Assembly (NCBI GenBank): GCA_029259835.1
Contig: JAJDEL010000464.1
Location: forward strand, 1-14,118
Reading direction: 5' to 3'
Origin: Planctomicrobium sp.
GTDB lineage: Bacteria; Planctomycetota; Planctomycetia; Planctomycetales; Planctomycetaceae
DNA: 14,118 nt
Within the stretch, counting starts at the first letter, position 1; the number at the start of each line of letters is the position of its first letter. The translations under genes and the position numbers were made by a program. Shown piece by piece: positions 8,113 through 14,118 of this stretch. Under the pieces are notes generated by a model. That model saw only the letters and a program-made list of their open reading frames with translations. It had not been told where the DNA came from and did no database searches.

Positions 8113-8652
8113 TCAATGATTGCGTTGCTGCGAAGGTTCGAGTGACCAAATTCCGATTCCCTGCTCCTGGGCAATTTTTTCTGCGGCAATCAGTCGTTTT
8201 TTCATCTCGCTGCGAAACGGATATTGCGTTTCGGCAGTTGCCAGCCCAGCCAGGACAAGTTCTTCATTCAGCGAGAGTCCGCCGATCTCTACAAAAGCGA
8301 GAATTCGCTCATAGTCATCAAAGCGTTCTACATCGAAGATCAATCGCACCGTTTTCGTTTCCACTAACCGCTTTGTAAATTCAGTCGCTTCAGCACCAAA
8401 TGGCTGCGGAGGGAGTCGAGGGTGTTTTGTTTCGGGAGTATCGACTCCAAGCAGTCGAACGCGGCGCGAGCCTTCGATGAGAAGAGTGTCTCCATCGATC
8501 ACTCGAACAACTTGAACATCTTCAAAATCGGCGTTTTGAGAAACGACTTGATGCTGGATGACCGAAGCACGGTAAAGACTCCATGCAAGAAATGCCGCTA
8601 GTGTGACCCATCTCAAATGATTGGACTGTCGATACCGCGTTTTTGAAGCCAC
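8113..8652 (-). CDS. Thermonuclease (SNase-like) family protein, membrane-anchored
   Basis: A 179-residue protein with a single N-terminal hydrophobic segment (about 15-32, WVTLAAFLAWSLYRASVI) acting as signal anchor or signal peptide, then a staphylococcal-nuclease OB-fold domain (about 45-172). Key residues of the SNase family are all present: Asp53 and Asp55 in VIDGDT, Arg66, Asp71 and Glu74 in VRLLGVDTPE, and Arg116 in DYERILAFV, corresponding to the calcium ligands and catalytic Arg35, Glu43 and Arg87 of the S. aureus enzyme. It should be an active Ca2+-dependent phosphodiesterase on DNA/RNA outside the cytoplasmic membrane, perhaps for nucleotide scavenging. The start is GTG 8652, with no strong ribosome binding site. 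It lies 25 bp after the small Cys-rich gene, suggesting co-transcription. Confidence 0.92.
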   Translation of the reverse strand: MASKTRYRQSNHLRWVTLAAFLAWSLYRASVIQHQVVSQNADFEDVQVVRVIDGDTLLIEGSRRVRLLGVDTPETKHPRLPPQPFGAEATEFTKRLVETKTVRLIFDVERFDDYERILAFVEIGGLSLNEELVLAGLATAETQYPFRSEMKKRLIAAEKIAQEQGIGIWSLEPSQQRNH

Positions 8653-8677
8653 AACGAGGACCGCCCGTTCAGAACCA

Positions 8678-8977
8678 CTAATTCTTGCTGAAAGTCACTC
8701 TCGATGCTGGAGCAAGATTTAACGGAGATTTTAGAAATCTCCGAGCGCACGATGTACAGAAATCGAGCTTGAGTGTTTTTGAACCGGTCTCTTCCAGCTT
8801 GAATTCGTCGGTAGAATCCATCAACGAGATCTCGTCTGCGATCTGTTGCAGATGATCCGCATCCAAATCGTCTTCAATCAATTCGTCAGGGTCGAACTTC
8901 GGAGCAATTTCTATATTTGCTTCGTAACGCTCTTTGCCAAGCGAACCGCCACACAGATCACACGAGTAGTGGATCAT
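8678..8977 (-). CDS. Small double-CxxC (probable zinc-binding) protein
   Basis: A 99-residue protein I do not recognise as a named family. It starts MIHYSCDLCGG, with Cys6 and Cys9, and has a second pair, Cys74 and Cys77, in FCTSCARRF. Two CxxC knuckles about 65 residues apart suggest one zinc-ribbon site. The part between them is very acidic (DPDELIEDDLDADHL). A good ribosome binding site (GAGGTGA, 7 bp spacing) supports translation. No signal peptide, so it should be cytoplasmic. It precedes the thermonuclease gene by 25 bp on the same strand. Its role is unknown; binding to nucleic acid or another protein is only a guess from the fold. Confidence 0.8.
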   Translation of the reverse strand: MIHYSCDLCGGSLGKERYEANIEIAPKFDPDELIEDDLDADHLQQIADEISLMDSTDEFKLEETGSKTLKLDFCTSCARRFLKSPLNLAPASRVTFSKN

Positions 8978-8984
8978 ATTATTA

Positions 8985-9000
8985 TCACCTCGCGAAGAGG
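8985..9000 (-). promoter_or_regulatory. Strong Shine-Dalgarno within a small hairpin
   Basis: GAGGTGA (8985-8991) lies 7 bp before the ATG of the small Cys-rich gene. Directly upstream, CCTC (8997-9000) can pair with the GAGG of the ribosome binding site around a 5-base loop. The stem is only 4 bp, so control by sequestration is possible but weakly supported. Confidence 0.45.
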
Positions 9001-9079
9001 AAAATGAGTATCAAATTCAGTTTGAAAATTATGTCGTCAGAACAGATTCATACATCATGAGTTGATGCGATTGAAAAGC

Positions 9080-9123
9080 GACTTCACGGGAATTTAACAG
9101 AAAAAGATGCAGAGTGTGAAGTC
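9080..9123 (-). terminator. Stem-loop after the cyclase gene
   Basis: GACTTCAC and GTGAAGTC form perfect 8-bp arms 28 bases apart, beginning about 50 bp beyond the cyclase stop on the minus strand and followed there by GCTTTTC. On the plus strand the same hairpin is followed by a much better T-rich tract (9124-9140), but no plus-strand gene precedes it. The loop is long for an intrinsic terminator. The rest of 8992-9174 shows nothing definite, though a promoter for the small Cys-rich gene should lie there. Confidence 0.4.
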
Positions 9124-9174
9124 TCTTTTTTAACTTTTTTGAGTGTTGAGAAAGTTCAAAATAAAACGCATTTC

Positions 9175-10953
9175 TCACTTGCTTGGCAACTCAATAACTC
9201 CCTCCCAATTCGCAGGTGCCCGGCGATTGTTTTGTGTAATGATTGCCAGCAGAAAATCTTGCGCTTGATCACTTGAAGGCATCGAATGCAAAGATCGATA
9301 GGCCTCTTCCCAGTGTCCGTTCATGAATTGTTCGACACCAGTTTCATAAGATTCAATTTGTTCATCAGTCAATTCTGAATCTTCACCGAGTGGTGGAATC
9401 AACTCGCTCACTTTTAATGAGGTTTCCATTCCATATGGCAACACTTTCGCAAGAGTGCGTAATCGCCCTTCTTCAGCTGCCAGCCCTCGCCTTGCCAATT
9501 GAGCGGTGGATTCGTCCATCACAATTGGAACACGGAGTTTCTTTGTCATTCCTTCGAGCCGACTGGCGAGATTCACAACGGGACCAAAGACTGTCACAGA
9601 CATTCTACCACTTGTCCCGATTTGACCGGCGACAGCGCGACCATGAGCGACCCCGACCCCGACCTGAAAATCTTGCAACGGATGATCTTTGTCGCGTTGG
9701 ATTCGAGAGAATTCTCGGCGAATTGAAAGTGCGGCGCGGCACGCCTTGAGTGGGGCGTCTTCTGAACCAAACGGCCAACCCCAAAAACCGAGAACGGCAT
9801 CACCGAGGAAGTCTCCCGTGACACCACCATGGTCGAGGATTTCCCGAGACATCACTTCGAGCGCGCCGCTCACTCGTTCGAGCAATTCGGTAAGGTCATC
9901 GGCAGAGGCTTCCGCATGATGGCTAAAGCCTCGCAAATCGCAAAACAAAACAGTGACGTCACACTCTTTCGGTTTCAGCAGATCGATATTGAGTTCGTGA
10001 TGATCGCCGGTCTCTTCCAATGCCGTTAAAATAGGCGGGGAGAGAAAACGTCGCAGCACCGATAATTGTCCTTCCATTCGGTTCATGCGTTGTGACGAAC
10101 TGATCACCTCACCAACAAGTTGTGCGAAGCGAACATCGGATTGAATATTTTGGCGAACTTGCGCCCCTTCTACAAAAGGTGAATCCAACTGCCCGGCAAC
10201 GTAAACGCACCATTTCTCACGGTCAGCGACTTTCAATGGAACACAAAACGCCCAGTCAAATTCTGCTGCCTGTGTATATTGTTGCCCGACTTCGGAACTC
10301 TTCTCCCAGATATGTAATACGGACCGCTGACCTTCAAGAGCATCCTTCACAAGACGCGTGCTGGGACGAAAGACGCCTTCAAGTTCGTTGCGTCGCTCCC
10401 ACGCATGAACATCAACGTGATTCTCTTCCGTAATTGAAACGACTGCTGCGGCTTCCGAATTTCGAATGCCTGCAAGAATGAGTGAAACGAGCTTCGTTGC
10501 GGATTCCTCTTTTGAGGTTGATTCGTCAATCACCTCTGGTAACCGCGCCAGAGCTTCCAAGCGGCGATCTGCGTCAGCGAATTGAACTTGCTGCAATTCC
10601 CGTTGTGAGAATGTCAGTTCCTGAAACGGCGCGTTTGGAGAATTCGAGGTTGCTGCGACTTTATTCAGATAGAATGTGGTTTTCCCGACCACAAACTTGT
10701 CGGGAGAAGGATGGCTGCCGGACGTGACCTCTTCACCTTTGATAAACAATGGGTTTCGGGCGCTCACTTCAACTTTCAATGTCACGACATCTTCTTCGAC
10801 AACAAGTATGAAGTGCTTACGTGAGAGTTGCGATTCCCACGTTACGGGAGAGTCGCAATCTGGAGAACGTCCCACAGAGTAGCTACGACTTTTCTCAAGT
10901 CGCTGCTTCCAGCGTTGTTGCGGATCCGGTCCCAGTGCCGTCAATTGCCACAT
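9175..10953 (-). CDS. FHA-GAF-class III adenylate/guanylate cyclase
   Basis: A 592-residue soluble signalling protein. Residues about 24-95 form an FHA domain (YSVGRSPDC, then SQLSRKHF), which binds phosphothreonine peptides. Residues about 130-290 look like a GAF sensor domain. A linker (LRRFLSPPILTALEE) leads to a class III nucleotide cyclase domain at about 330-505. Both metal-binding aspartates are present, Asp339 (VLFCDLRGFS) and Asp385 (FLGDAVLGFWG), as are the transition-state pair Asn461 and Arg465 (VVNLASRLEG). The lysine that selects adenine in typical adenylyl cyclases is Asp381 here, with Thr454 at the partner position, so the substrate base is uncertain. Residues about 530-592 form a helical, TPR-like tail. 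ATG 10953 has GGAGAA 10 bp upstream. The gene is 43 bp after rlmN, probably in one transcript. Confidence 0.92.
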   Translation of the reverse strand: MWQLTALGPDPQQRWKQRLEKSRSYSVGRSPDCDSPVTWESQLSRKHFILVVEEDVVTLKVEVSARNPLFIKGEEVTSGSHPSPDKFVVGKTTFYLNKVAATSNSPNAPFQELTFSQRELQQVQFADADRRLEALARLPEVIDESTSKEESATKLVSLILAGIRNSEAAAVVSITEENHVDVHAWERRNELEGVFRPSTRLVKDALEGQRSVLHIWEKSSEVGQQYTQAAEFDWAFCVPLKVADREKWCVYVAGQLDSPFVEGAQVRQNIQSDVRFAQLVGEVISSSQRMNRMEGQLSVLRRFLSPPILTALEETGDHHELNIDLLKPKECDVTVLFCDLRGFSHHAEASADDLTELLERVSGALEVMSREILDHGGVTGDFLGDAVLGFWGWPFGSEDAPLKACRAALSIRREFSRIQRDKDHPLQDFQVGVGVAHGRAVAGQIGTSGRMSVTVFGPVVNLASRLEGMTKKLRVPIVMDESTAQLARRGLAAEEGRLRTLAKVLPYGMETSLKVSELIPPLGEDSELTDEQIESYETGVEQFMNGHWEEAYRSLHSMPSSDQAQDFLLAIITQNNRRAPANWEGVIELPSK

Positions 10954-10996
10954 TCAGGTTGGTTCTCCGTTTTGTAATAAGTCGAATTGCCGAACT

Positions 10997-12067
10997 CTAC
11001 GTAACATCATGCGAGTGAACGACTGGCTCAGCATTAGCTTGCTGGTCAAGTCGCAATTGTCCGCAGGCAGCGTCGATGTCGGCTCCTTTCCGCTTTCGGA
11101 CAGTCGCGTTGACGTTCCATGACCGCAAAGTCTCGATAAATTGATTTGTTCGCGGTGCCGACGGCGCGTGAAGCGCGAGCGGCGCGACATCATTCATCGG
11201 AATCAGGTTCACATGCGCATTTCTGTGTTTCAATAATTTTCCTAATTCGACCGCTTGTTCATTGCCGTCGTTCACGCCAGCAAGCAGGACATATTCGTAG
11301 GTGATCCGTCGTCCGGTTTTGTCGAAGTAGTCGTCGGCGGCCTTGAGTATTTTTTCAATGCGAATGTTTTTATTGACCGGAACAATTTCAGTCCGAAGAT
11401 CGTCATTCGGAGCATGGAGTGAGATTGCCAGGTTGAACTGAATGTTCAGCTCAGCAAGTTCGTCGATTTTCTCAGGGAGTCCCACTGTCGATACCGTAAT
11501 CCTGCGCGCTCCCAGCCCCATGCCTCCTTTTTCGTTGAGAGTCAGCAACGCTGGAATCAAGTTTTTCAAGTTCGCGAGCGGCTCTCCGATACCCATGATG
11601 ACCACGTTTGTGATGCGTTCATCTGGCTTTAAAAGCCGATCCGCACGGAGGATCTGATCCAGGATTTCCCCAGTCGAAAGATCACGCTTCAAGCCTTGTA
11701 AACCGCTGGCACAAAACACACACCCCATTGCGCACCCGACTTGGGTACTCACGCAAACGGTCCGCCGCTTCTCTTCACGCATCATGACGCATTCGACATA
11801 CTCTCCGTCGCTCATCTCAAGCAACAACTTTTCAGTGCCATCCTTTGAAGTCTGATGTCGCGAAATCTTCGAAGCGAACAGCACGAACTCTTCGGAGAGT
11901 TGATTGCGAAGCGATGCCGGCACATCGTGCATTTCGTCAAACGAAGAAACACGCTTCCCGTAAATCCAGCGACGTATTTGGTCTGCCCGATACGAACCGT
12001 TCCCGGTTCCTTCGACCCAGGAGGTCAGTTCATCGCGTGAGAGATCAGTCAGAATACGGCGGGACAT
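10997..12067 (-). CDS. rlmN: 23S rRNA (adenine2503-C2) / tRNA (adenine37-C2) methyltransferase RlmN
   Basis: RlmN is a radical SAM enzyme that methylates C2 of A2503 in 23S rRNA and, in studied bacteria, A37 of some tRNAs. The 356-residue protein is full length. Cys112, Cys116 and Cys119 (CAMGCVFC) form the CX3CX2C cluster site. The two mechanistic cysteines are present: Cys105 (RTVCVSTQ, E. coli Cys118) and Cys335 (DIDAACGQL, E. coli Cys355). MGIGEPL, ITVSTVGL, ISLHAP and VNLIPMN blocks are typical. An N-terminal helical domain (about 1-90) binds RNA. Starting at ATG 12067 gives the usual N-terminus, though no clear Shine-Dalgarno is seen. It is 139 bp after holB and 43 bp before the cyclase gene. 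Confidence 0.97.
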   Translation of the reverse strand: MSRRILTDLSRDELTSWVEGTGNGSYRADQIRRWIYGKRVSSFDEMHDVPASLRNQLSEEFVLFASKISRHQTSKDGTEKLLLEMSDGEYVECVMMREEKRRTVCVSTQVGCAMGCVFCASGLQGLKRDLSTGEILDQILRADRLLKPDERITNVVIMGIGEPLANLKNLIPALLTLNEKGGMGLGARRITVSTVGLPEKIDELAELNIQFNLAISLHAPNDDLRTEIVPVNKNIRIEKILKAADDYFDKTGRRITYEYVLLAGVNDGNEQAVELGKLLKHRNAHVNLIPMNDVAPLALHAPSAPRTNQFIETLRSWNVNATVRKRKGADIDAACGQLRLDQQANAEPVVHSHDVT

Positions 12068-12206
12068 TGGGGGAATCGAAATTCAGGAGTGGAATGTAAA
12101 ACTACGAAATGTGACACGAATCATCTTACGATATTCGCATCGAAAAAGAGAGTGTTCAAATCCCGTAAAGATTTATCGCTTAGCACCGGTGATGAATTCA
12201 CTTCAC

Positions 12207-13208
12207 TCAAACCGGCACCGCAACACGCGAAAGACGAGCAAGATCATCAAACATAGCTTCGAGACAAAGCAGCACTGGCATCGTCTGCCGAAGATGAGAT
12301 TCAGCTTCAAAGCATCGGTCGAGCATGGACATCAGGCGTTCAGTTGTCAGTGGGTCAGCTGACTCGCGAATCGAAAGCCGAAGGACTTCGATGCAAAACT
12401 GGTTCGCCCAGCGCATGTTTTGTCTTTGCTGACTGGTGTCGCCTCCCAGTTCGTCGAAGACACTCGTGATCATTTTTACCGATTGAAGACTGTCGACAGG
12501 CAGACTTGAAAGGCAACTCGATACTGTCGTTTTCAATTGAAACAAACCGGGGTCAAGCAACTGCTGCGCCGTCGCGAGATTTCCTTCTGCGTACTGAGCG
12601 ACCTTTTCTGCCTGGGCAGGCGTTTCGACGTCTCCCAACTCCACGAGGAGTTCCGCGATGTCGCGCTCAGGAAGGGGAGAAAAACGAACCATTTGGCAAC
12701 GTGATCGAATCGTCGGCAGTATTGAATCGAGACTGGGAGTCATTAGAAACAAAATTGCCCCCGGCGGCGGTTCTTCCAGTGTCTTCAGCAGAGAGTTTGC
12801 ACTCGCTTCGTTCATTGTGTTGGCGTCATCGATGATAGCTACTCGACGATTGGCGGACATCGGTCGCATTGCAATGTCATGGCACAGCCCTTCCTTGCCT
12901 CGGTTTTCATCTCGACCAGCGATCAAGGCAATGGGAAGTTCACGCTTCCCTTCAGGGCAGCCGATTTCCAGCAGATCGGGATGAGTCCCTGCGAGCACTT
13001 GTTTGCAAGGCGGACATTTTCCACAGGCGTCAAACTCGCTGTCAGGAACCTGTTCGCAGAAGAGAGACTGAGTCATCATCCGGGCGAACAACCTCTTGCC
13101 AATCCCAGAGGGACCGATAAAAAGGTACGCATGCGCCACGCGCCCACGCCCAATCGCGCGACGAAACATTTCAACTTGATTTTGATGACCGCGAAGTGTT
13201 TCCCACAT
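12207..13208 (-). CDS. holB: DNA polymerase III subunit delta' (clamp loader)
   Basis: A 333-residue AAA+ clamp-loader protein of the DnaX/HolB type, which helps load the beta sliding clamp on primed DNA. It has a Walker A motif GPSGIGKR (32-39), a zinc-binding cysteine set (Cys51, Cys62, Cys65, Cys68 in DACGKCPPCKQ), a Walker-B-like VAIIDDAN (123-130), NSLLKTLEEPPPGAILFL and the SRC motif (169-171). Its length fits delta' rather than the longer tau/gamma subunit, and the C-terminal collar domain (about 210-325) is poorly conserved, as usual. The intact P-loop, lost in E. coli delta', is common in other bacteria. The start is ATG 13208, divergent from tadA. Confidence 0.92.
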   Translation of the reverse strand: MWETLRGHQNQVEMFRRAIGRGRVAHAYLFIGPSGIGKRLFARMMTQSLFCEQVPDSEFDACGKCPPCKQVLAGTHPDLLEIGCPEGKRELPIALIAGRDENRGKEGLCHDIAMRPMSANRRVAIIDDANTMNEASANSLLKTLEEPPPGAILFLMTPSLDSILPTIRSRCQMVRFSPLPERDIAELLVELGDVETPAQAEKVAQYAEGNLATAQQLLDPGLFQLKTTVSSCLSSLPVDSLQSVKMITSVFDELGGDTSQQRQNMRWANQFCIEVLRLSIRESADPLTTERLMSMLDRCFEAESHLRQTMPVLLCLEAMFDDLARLSRVAVPV

Positions 13209-13227
13209 AGGTTCTATTCTTGTTGTT

Positions 13228-13247
13228 CACAGACAGGAATGTCTGTG
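13228..13247. repeat. Short perfect palindrome in the holB-tadA gap
   Basis: CACAGACA and TGTCTGTG form 8-bp perfect arms around GGAA, 20 bp before the holB start on the minus strand. It looks like a REP-type palindrome or a stem-loop in the holB leader. The only other item I see in 13209-13374 is TGACACTGTCA at 13303-13313. Confidence 0.5.
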
Positions 13248-13374
13248 CTACTCGCATTGTTTACAAATCCCCTTCCCCCTCTTATCCCTTGCCCATCTTC
13301 ATTGACACTGTCACTTGAATGCGGCAATGTTCCATGAAACCACAATTTCGCCTGCCTCACAAGTCAGTAGTTCG

Positions 13375-13863
13375 ATGTTTGACCCGCCGCTCACAATTCA
13401 ACAAATCCACGAGCACTGGATGTGGCGCGCCCTCGATCAGGCGCAGCGTGCTTTTGACCATGAAGAAGTTCCTGTCGGTGCAATTGTCGTTCATCAGGAT
13501 CGGATCATCGGCGAAGGCTACAACCTTCGCGAAGCTCTTAACGATCCGACCGCACATGCCGAAATGATCGCAATTACACAGGCCGCTGAGCAGCTTCAAT
13601 CCTGGAGATTGCTTGATTGTACTTTGTACGTCACCCTGGAACCTTGCCCGATGTGTGCTGGAGCGATTGTGCAATCCCGAATTCCAAGGCTGGTTTACGG
13701 AACGATGGACCCGAAGAGTGGCGCGTGCAATTCGTTGTATCAGATCACGGACGATGCGCGACTGAACCATCGCGTCAACGTCACTGCCGGTGTTCATCAA
13801 GCCGAATGTCAGGCGATCTTAAAAGAATTCTTCGCAATGCAGCGTGCGAAGGGAAAGAAGTAG
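13375..13863 (+). CDS. tadA: tRNA(adenine34) deaminase
   Basis: TadA converts A34 to inosine in the anticodon of tRNA-Arg(ACG), needed to decode CGN codons. The 162-residue cytidine-deaminase-fold protein has His61 and Glu63 (TAHAEMIA) and Cys91 and Cys94 (EPCPMCAGA), the zinc ligands and proton-shuttle Glu, and the TadA-typical blocks [44 protein letters not shown] and [12 protein letters not shown] chose ATG 13375 because it gives the N-terminal length typical of TadA. An in-frame ATG 13327 and TTG 13315 would add 16 or 20 residues, and none has a clear ribosome binding site. A strong palindrome follows the stop. Confidence 0.95.
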   Translation: MFDPPLTIQQIHEHWMWRALDQAQRAFDHEEVPVGAIVVHQDRIIGEGYNLREALNDPTAHAEMIAITQAAEQLQSWRLLDCTLYVTLEPCPMCAGAIVQSRIPRLVYGTMDPKSGACNSLYQITDDARLNHRVNVTAGVHQAECQAILKEFFAMQRAKGKK

Positions 13864-13869
13864 CCGTTA

Positions 13870-13894
13870 TGCCGGACACTTCAAGTGTCCGGCA
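13870..13894. terminator. Perfect 11-bp hairpin after tadA, probable bidirectional terminator or REP-like element
   Basis: TGCCGGACACT and AGTGTCCGGCA form perfect arms around TCA, 6 bp after the tadA stop and 17 bp past the end of the convergent minus-strand gene. It is the most stable hairpin in the window. No T-run follows on either strand, so it may act as a 3'-end stabiliser or a repetitive palindrome rather than a classic intrinsic terminator. Confidence 0.6.
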
Positions 13895-13911
13895 AATCAG
13901 ACGAGAACGCA

Positions 13912-14118
13912 CTACCCGATGCTGCCGAATATCGCATCGCTAAGTTCATCGGCGGAGCCTTCGTCGACGAAGCAAAGATACGTCAATTGACCGACCTGCC
14001 ATTCCAGAACTCGGCGTCCAGACGAGGAACCAGGTGAAGTCTGAGTGGGCGTGCCTCGAAACTGATCGGTAGGAATCACAACCAGAGTCCCGGACCATTT
14101 CTTGAATACAAAGTGGAA
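13912..14118 (-). CDS. C-terminal end of an unidentified gene (68 residues, cut by window edge)
   Basis: The minus-strand frame is open from the right edge to TAG at 13912-13914, converging on tadA with the hairpin between. The visible tail includes KKWSGTLVVIPTDQF, a Ser/Thr/Gly-rich loop, RRVLEWQVGQLTYLCFVDEG and the end SDAIFGSIG. The pattern of a beta strand WxxGxLTYxxxxD followed by a short helix recalls the tail of some membrane anti-sigma factors, but this is only a resemblance. The reading is supported by codon use and convergent placement rather than by recognised homology. Confidence 0.5.
   Translation of the reverse strand, partial: FHFVFKKWSGTLVVIPTDQFRGTPTQTSPGSSSGRRVLEWQVGQLTYLCFVDEGSADELSDAIFGSIG

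Noticed and set aside
13302..13307. Perfect TTGACA -35 box before tadA
   Set aside because: No acceptable -10 hexamer lies 16-18 bp downstream, and the match coincides with the TGACACTGTCA palindrome.
13357..13800. 147-codon open frame on the minus strand opposite tadA
   Set aside because: Antisense to all conserved TadA motifs; no start context or recognisable protein.
1..14118. Mobile element, prophage, CRISPR array or defence island
   Set aside because: No transposase, integrase, phage gene, Cas gene, spaced repeats, tRNA or attachment-site duplication was seen; the genes are mostly housekeeping or typical planctomycete genes.

Overview
The window reads as a planctomycete chromosome fragment. 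The strongest sign is the partial gene at the left edge, a secreted protein with Ig-like domains, a cytochrome-like segment and the start of a DUF1549 domain, an architecture largely confined to Planctomycetes and relatives. Dispersed genes, small operons, weak ribosome binding sites and moderate GC fit this. Genus cannot be fixed from the sequence alone. No insertion sequence, prophage, CRISPR array, tRNA or rRNA is visible, and no stretch longer than 300 bases lacks a gene.

Layout. 1-1441 (minus): DUF1549 protein, cut by the window edge. 1442-1711: divergent intergenic region with a palindromic operator-like site. 1712-3817 (plus): polyphosphate kinase ppk1, interrupted by one in-frame TAA at 2906-2908. 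3940-5196 (plus): proA, glutamate-5-semialdehyde dehydrogenase of proline synthesis. 5197-5322: convergent gap with two hairpins. 5323-6273 (minus): DapA/NAL-family lyase with an altered active site. 6519-7982 (minus): membrane-anchored protein with two DUF11-like domains. 8113-8652 (minus): membrane-anchored thermonuclease. 8678-8977 (minus): small double-CxxC protein. 9175-10953 (minus): FHA-GAF-class III nucleotide cyclase. 10997-12067 (minus): rlmN. 12207-13208 (minus): DNA polymerase III delta' subunit (holB). 13375-13863 (plus): tadA. 13912-14118 (minus): C-terminal end of an unidentified gene.

How genes relate. rlmN and the cyclase are 43 bp apart on the minus strand and probably co-transcribed. 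The small Cys-rich protein and the thermonuclease are 25 bp apart and likely form another unit. holB, rlmN and tadA are replication, rRNA/tRNA modification and decoding genes, so the right third is core housekeeping. The middle is more lineage-specific.

I found no convincing new multi-gene system. The most notable observations are the single premature stop in an otherwise intact ppk1, the missing purine-specifying Lys in the cyclase, the DapA-like enzyme lacking key DHDPS residues, and short perfect palindromes flanking tadA.
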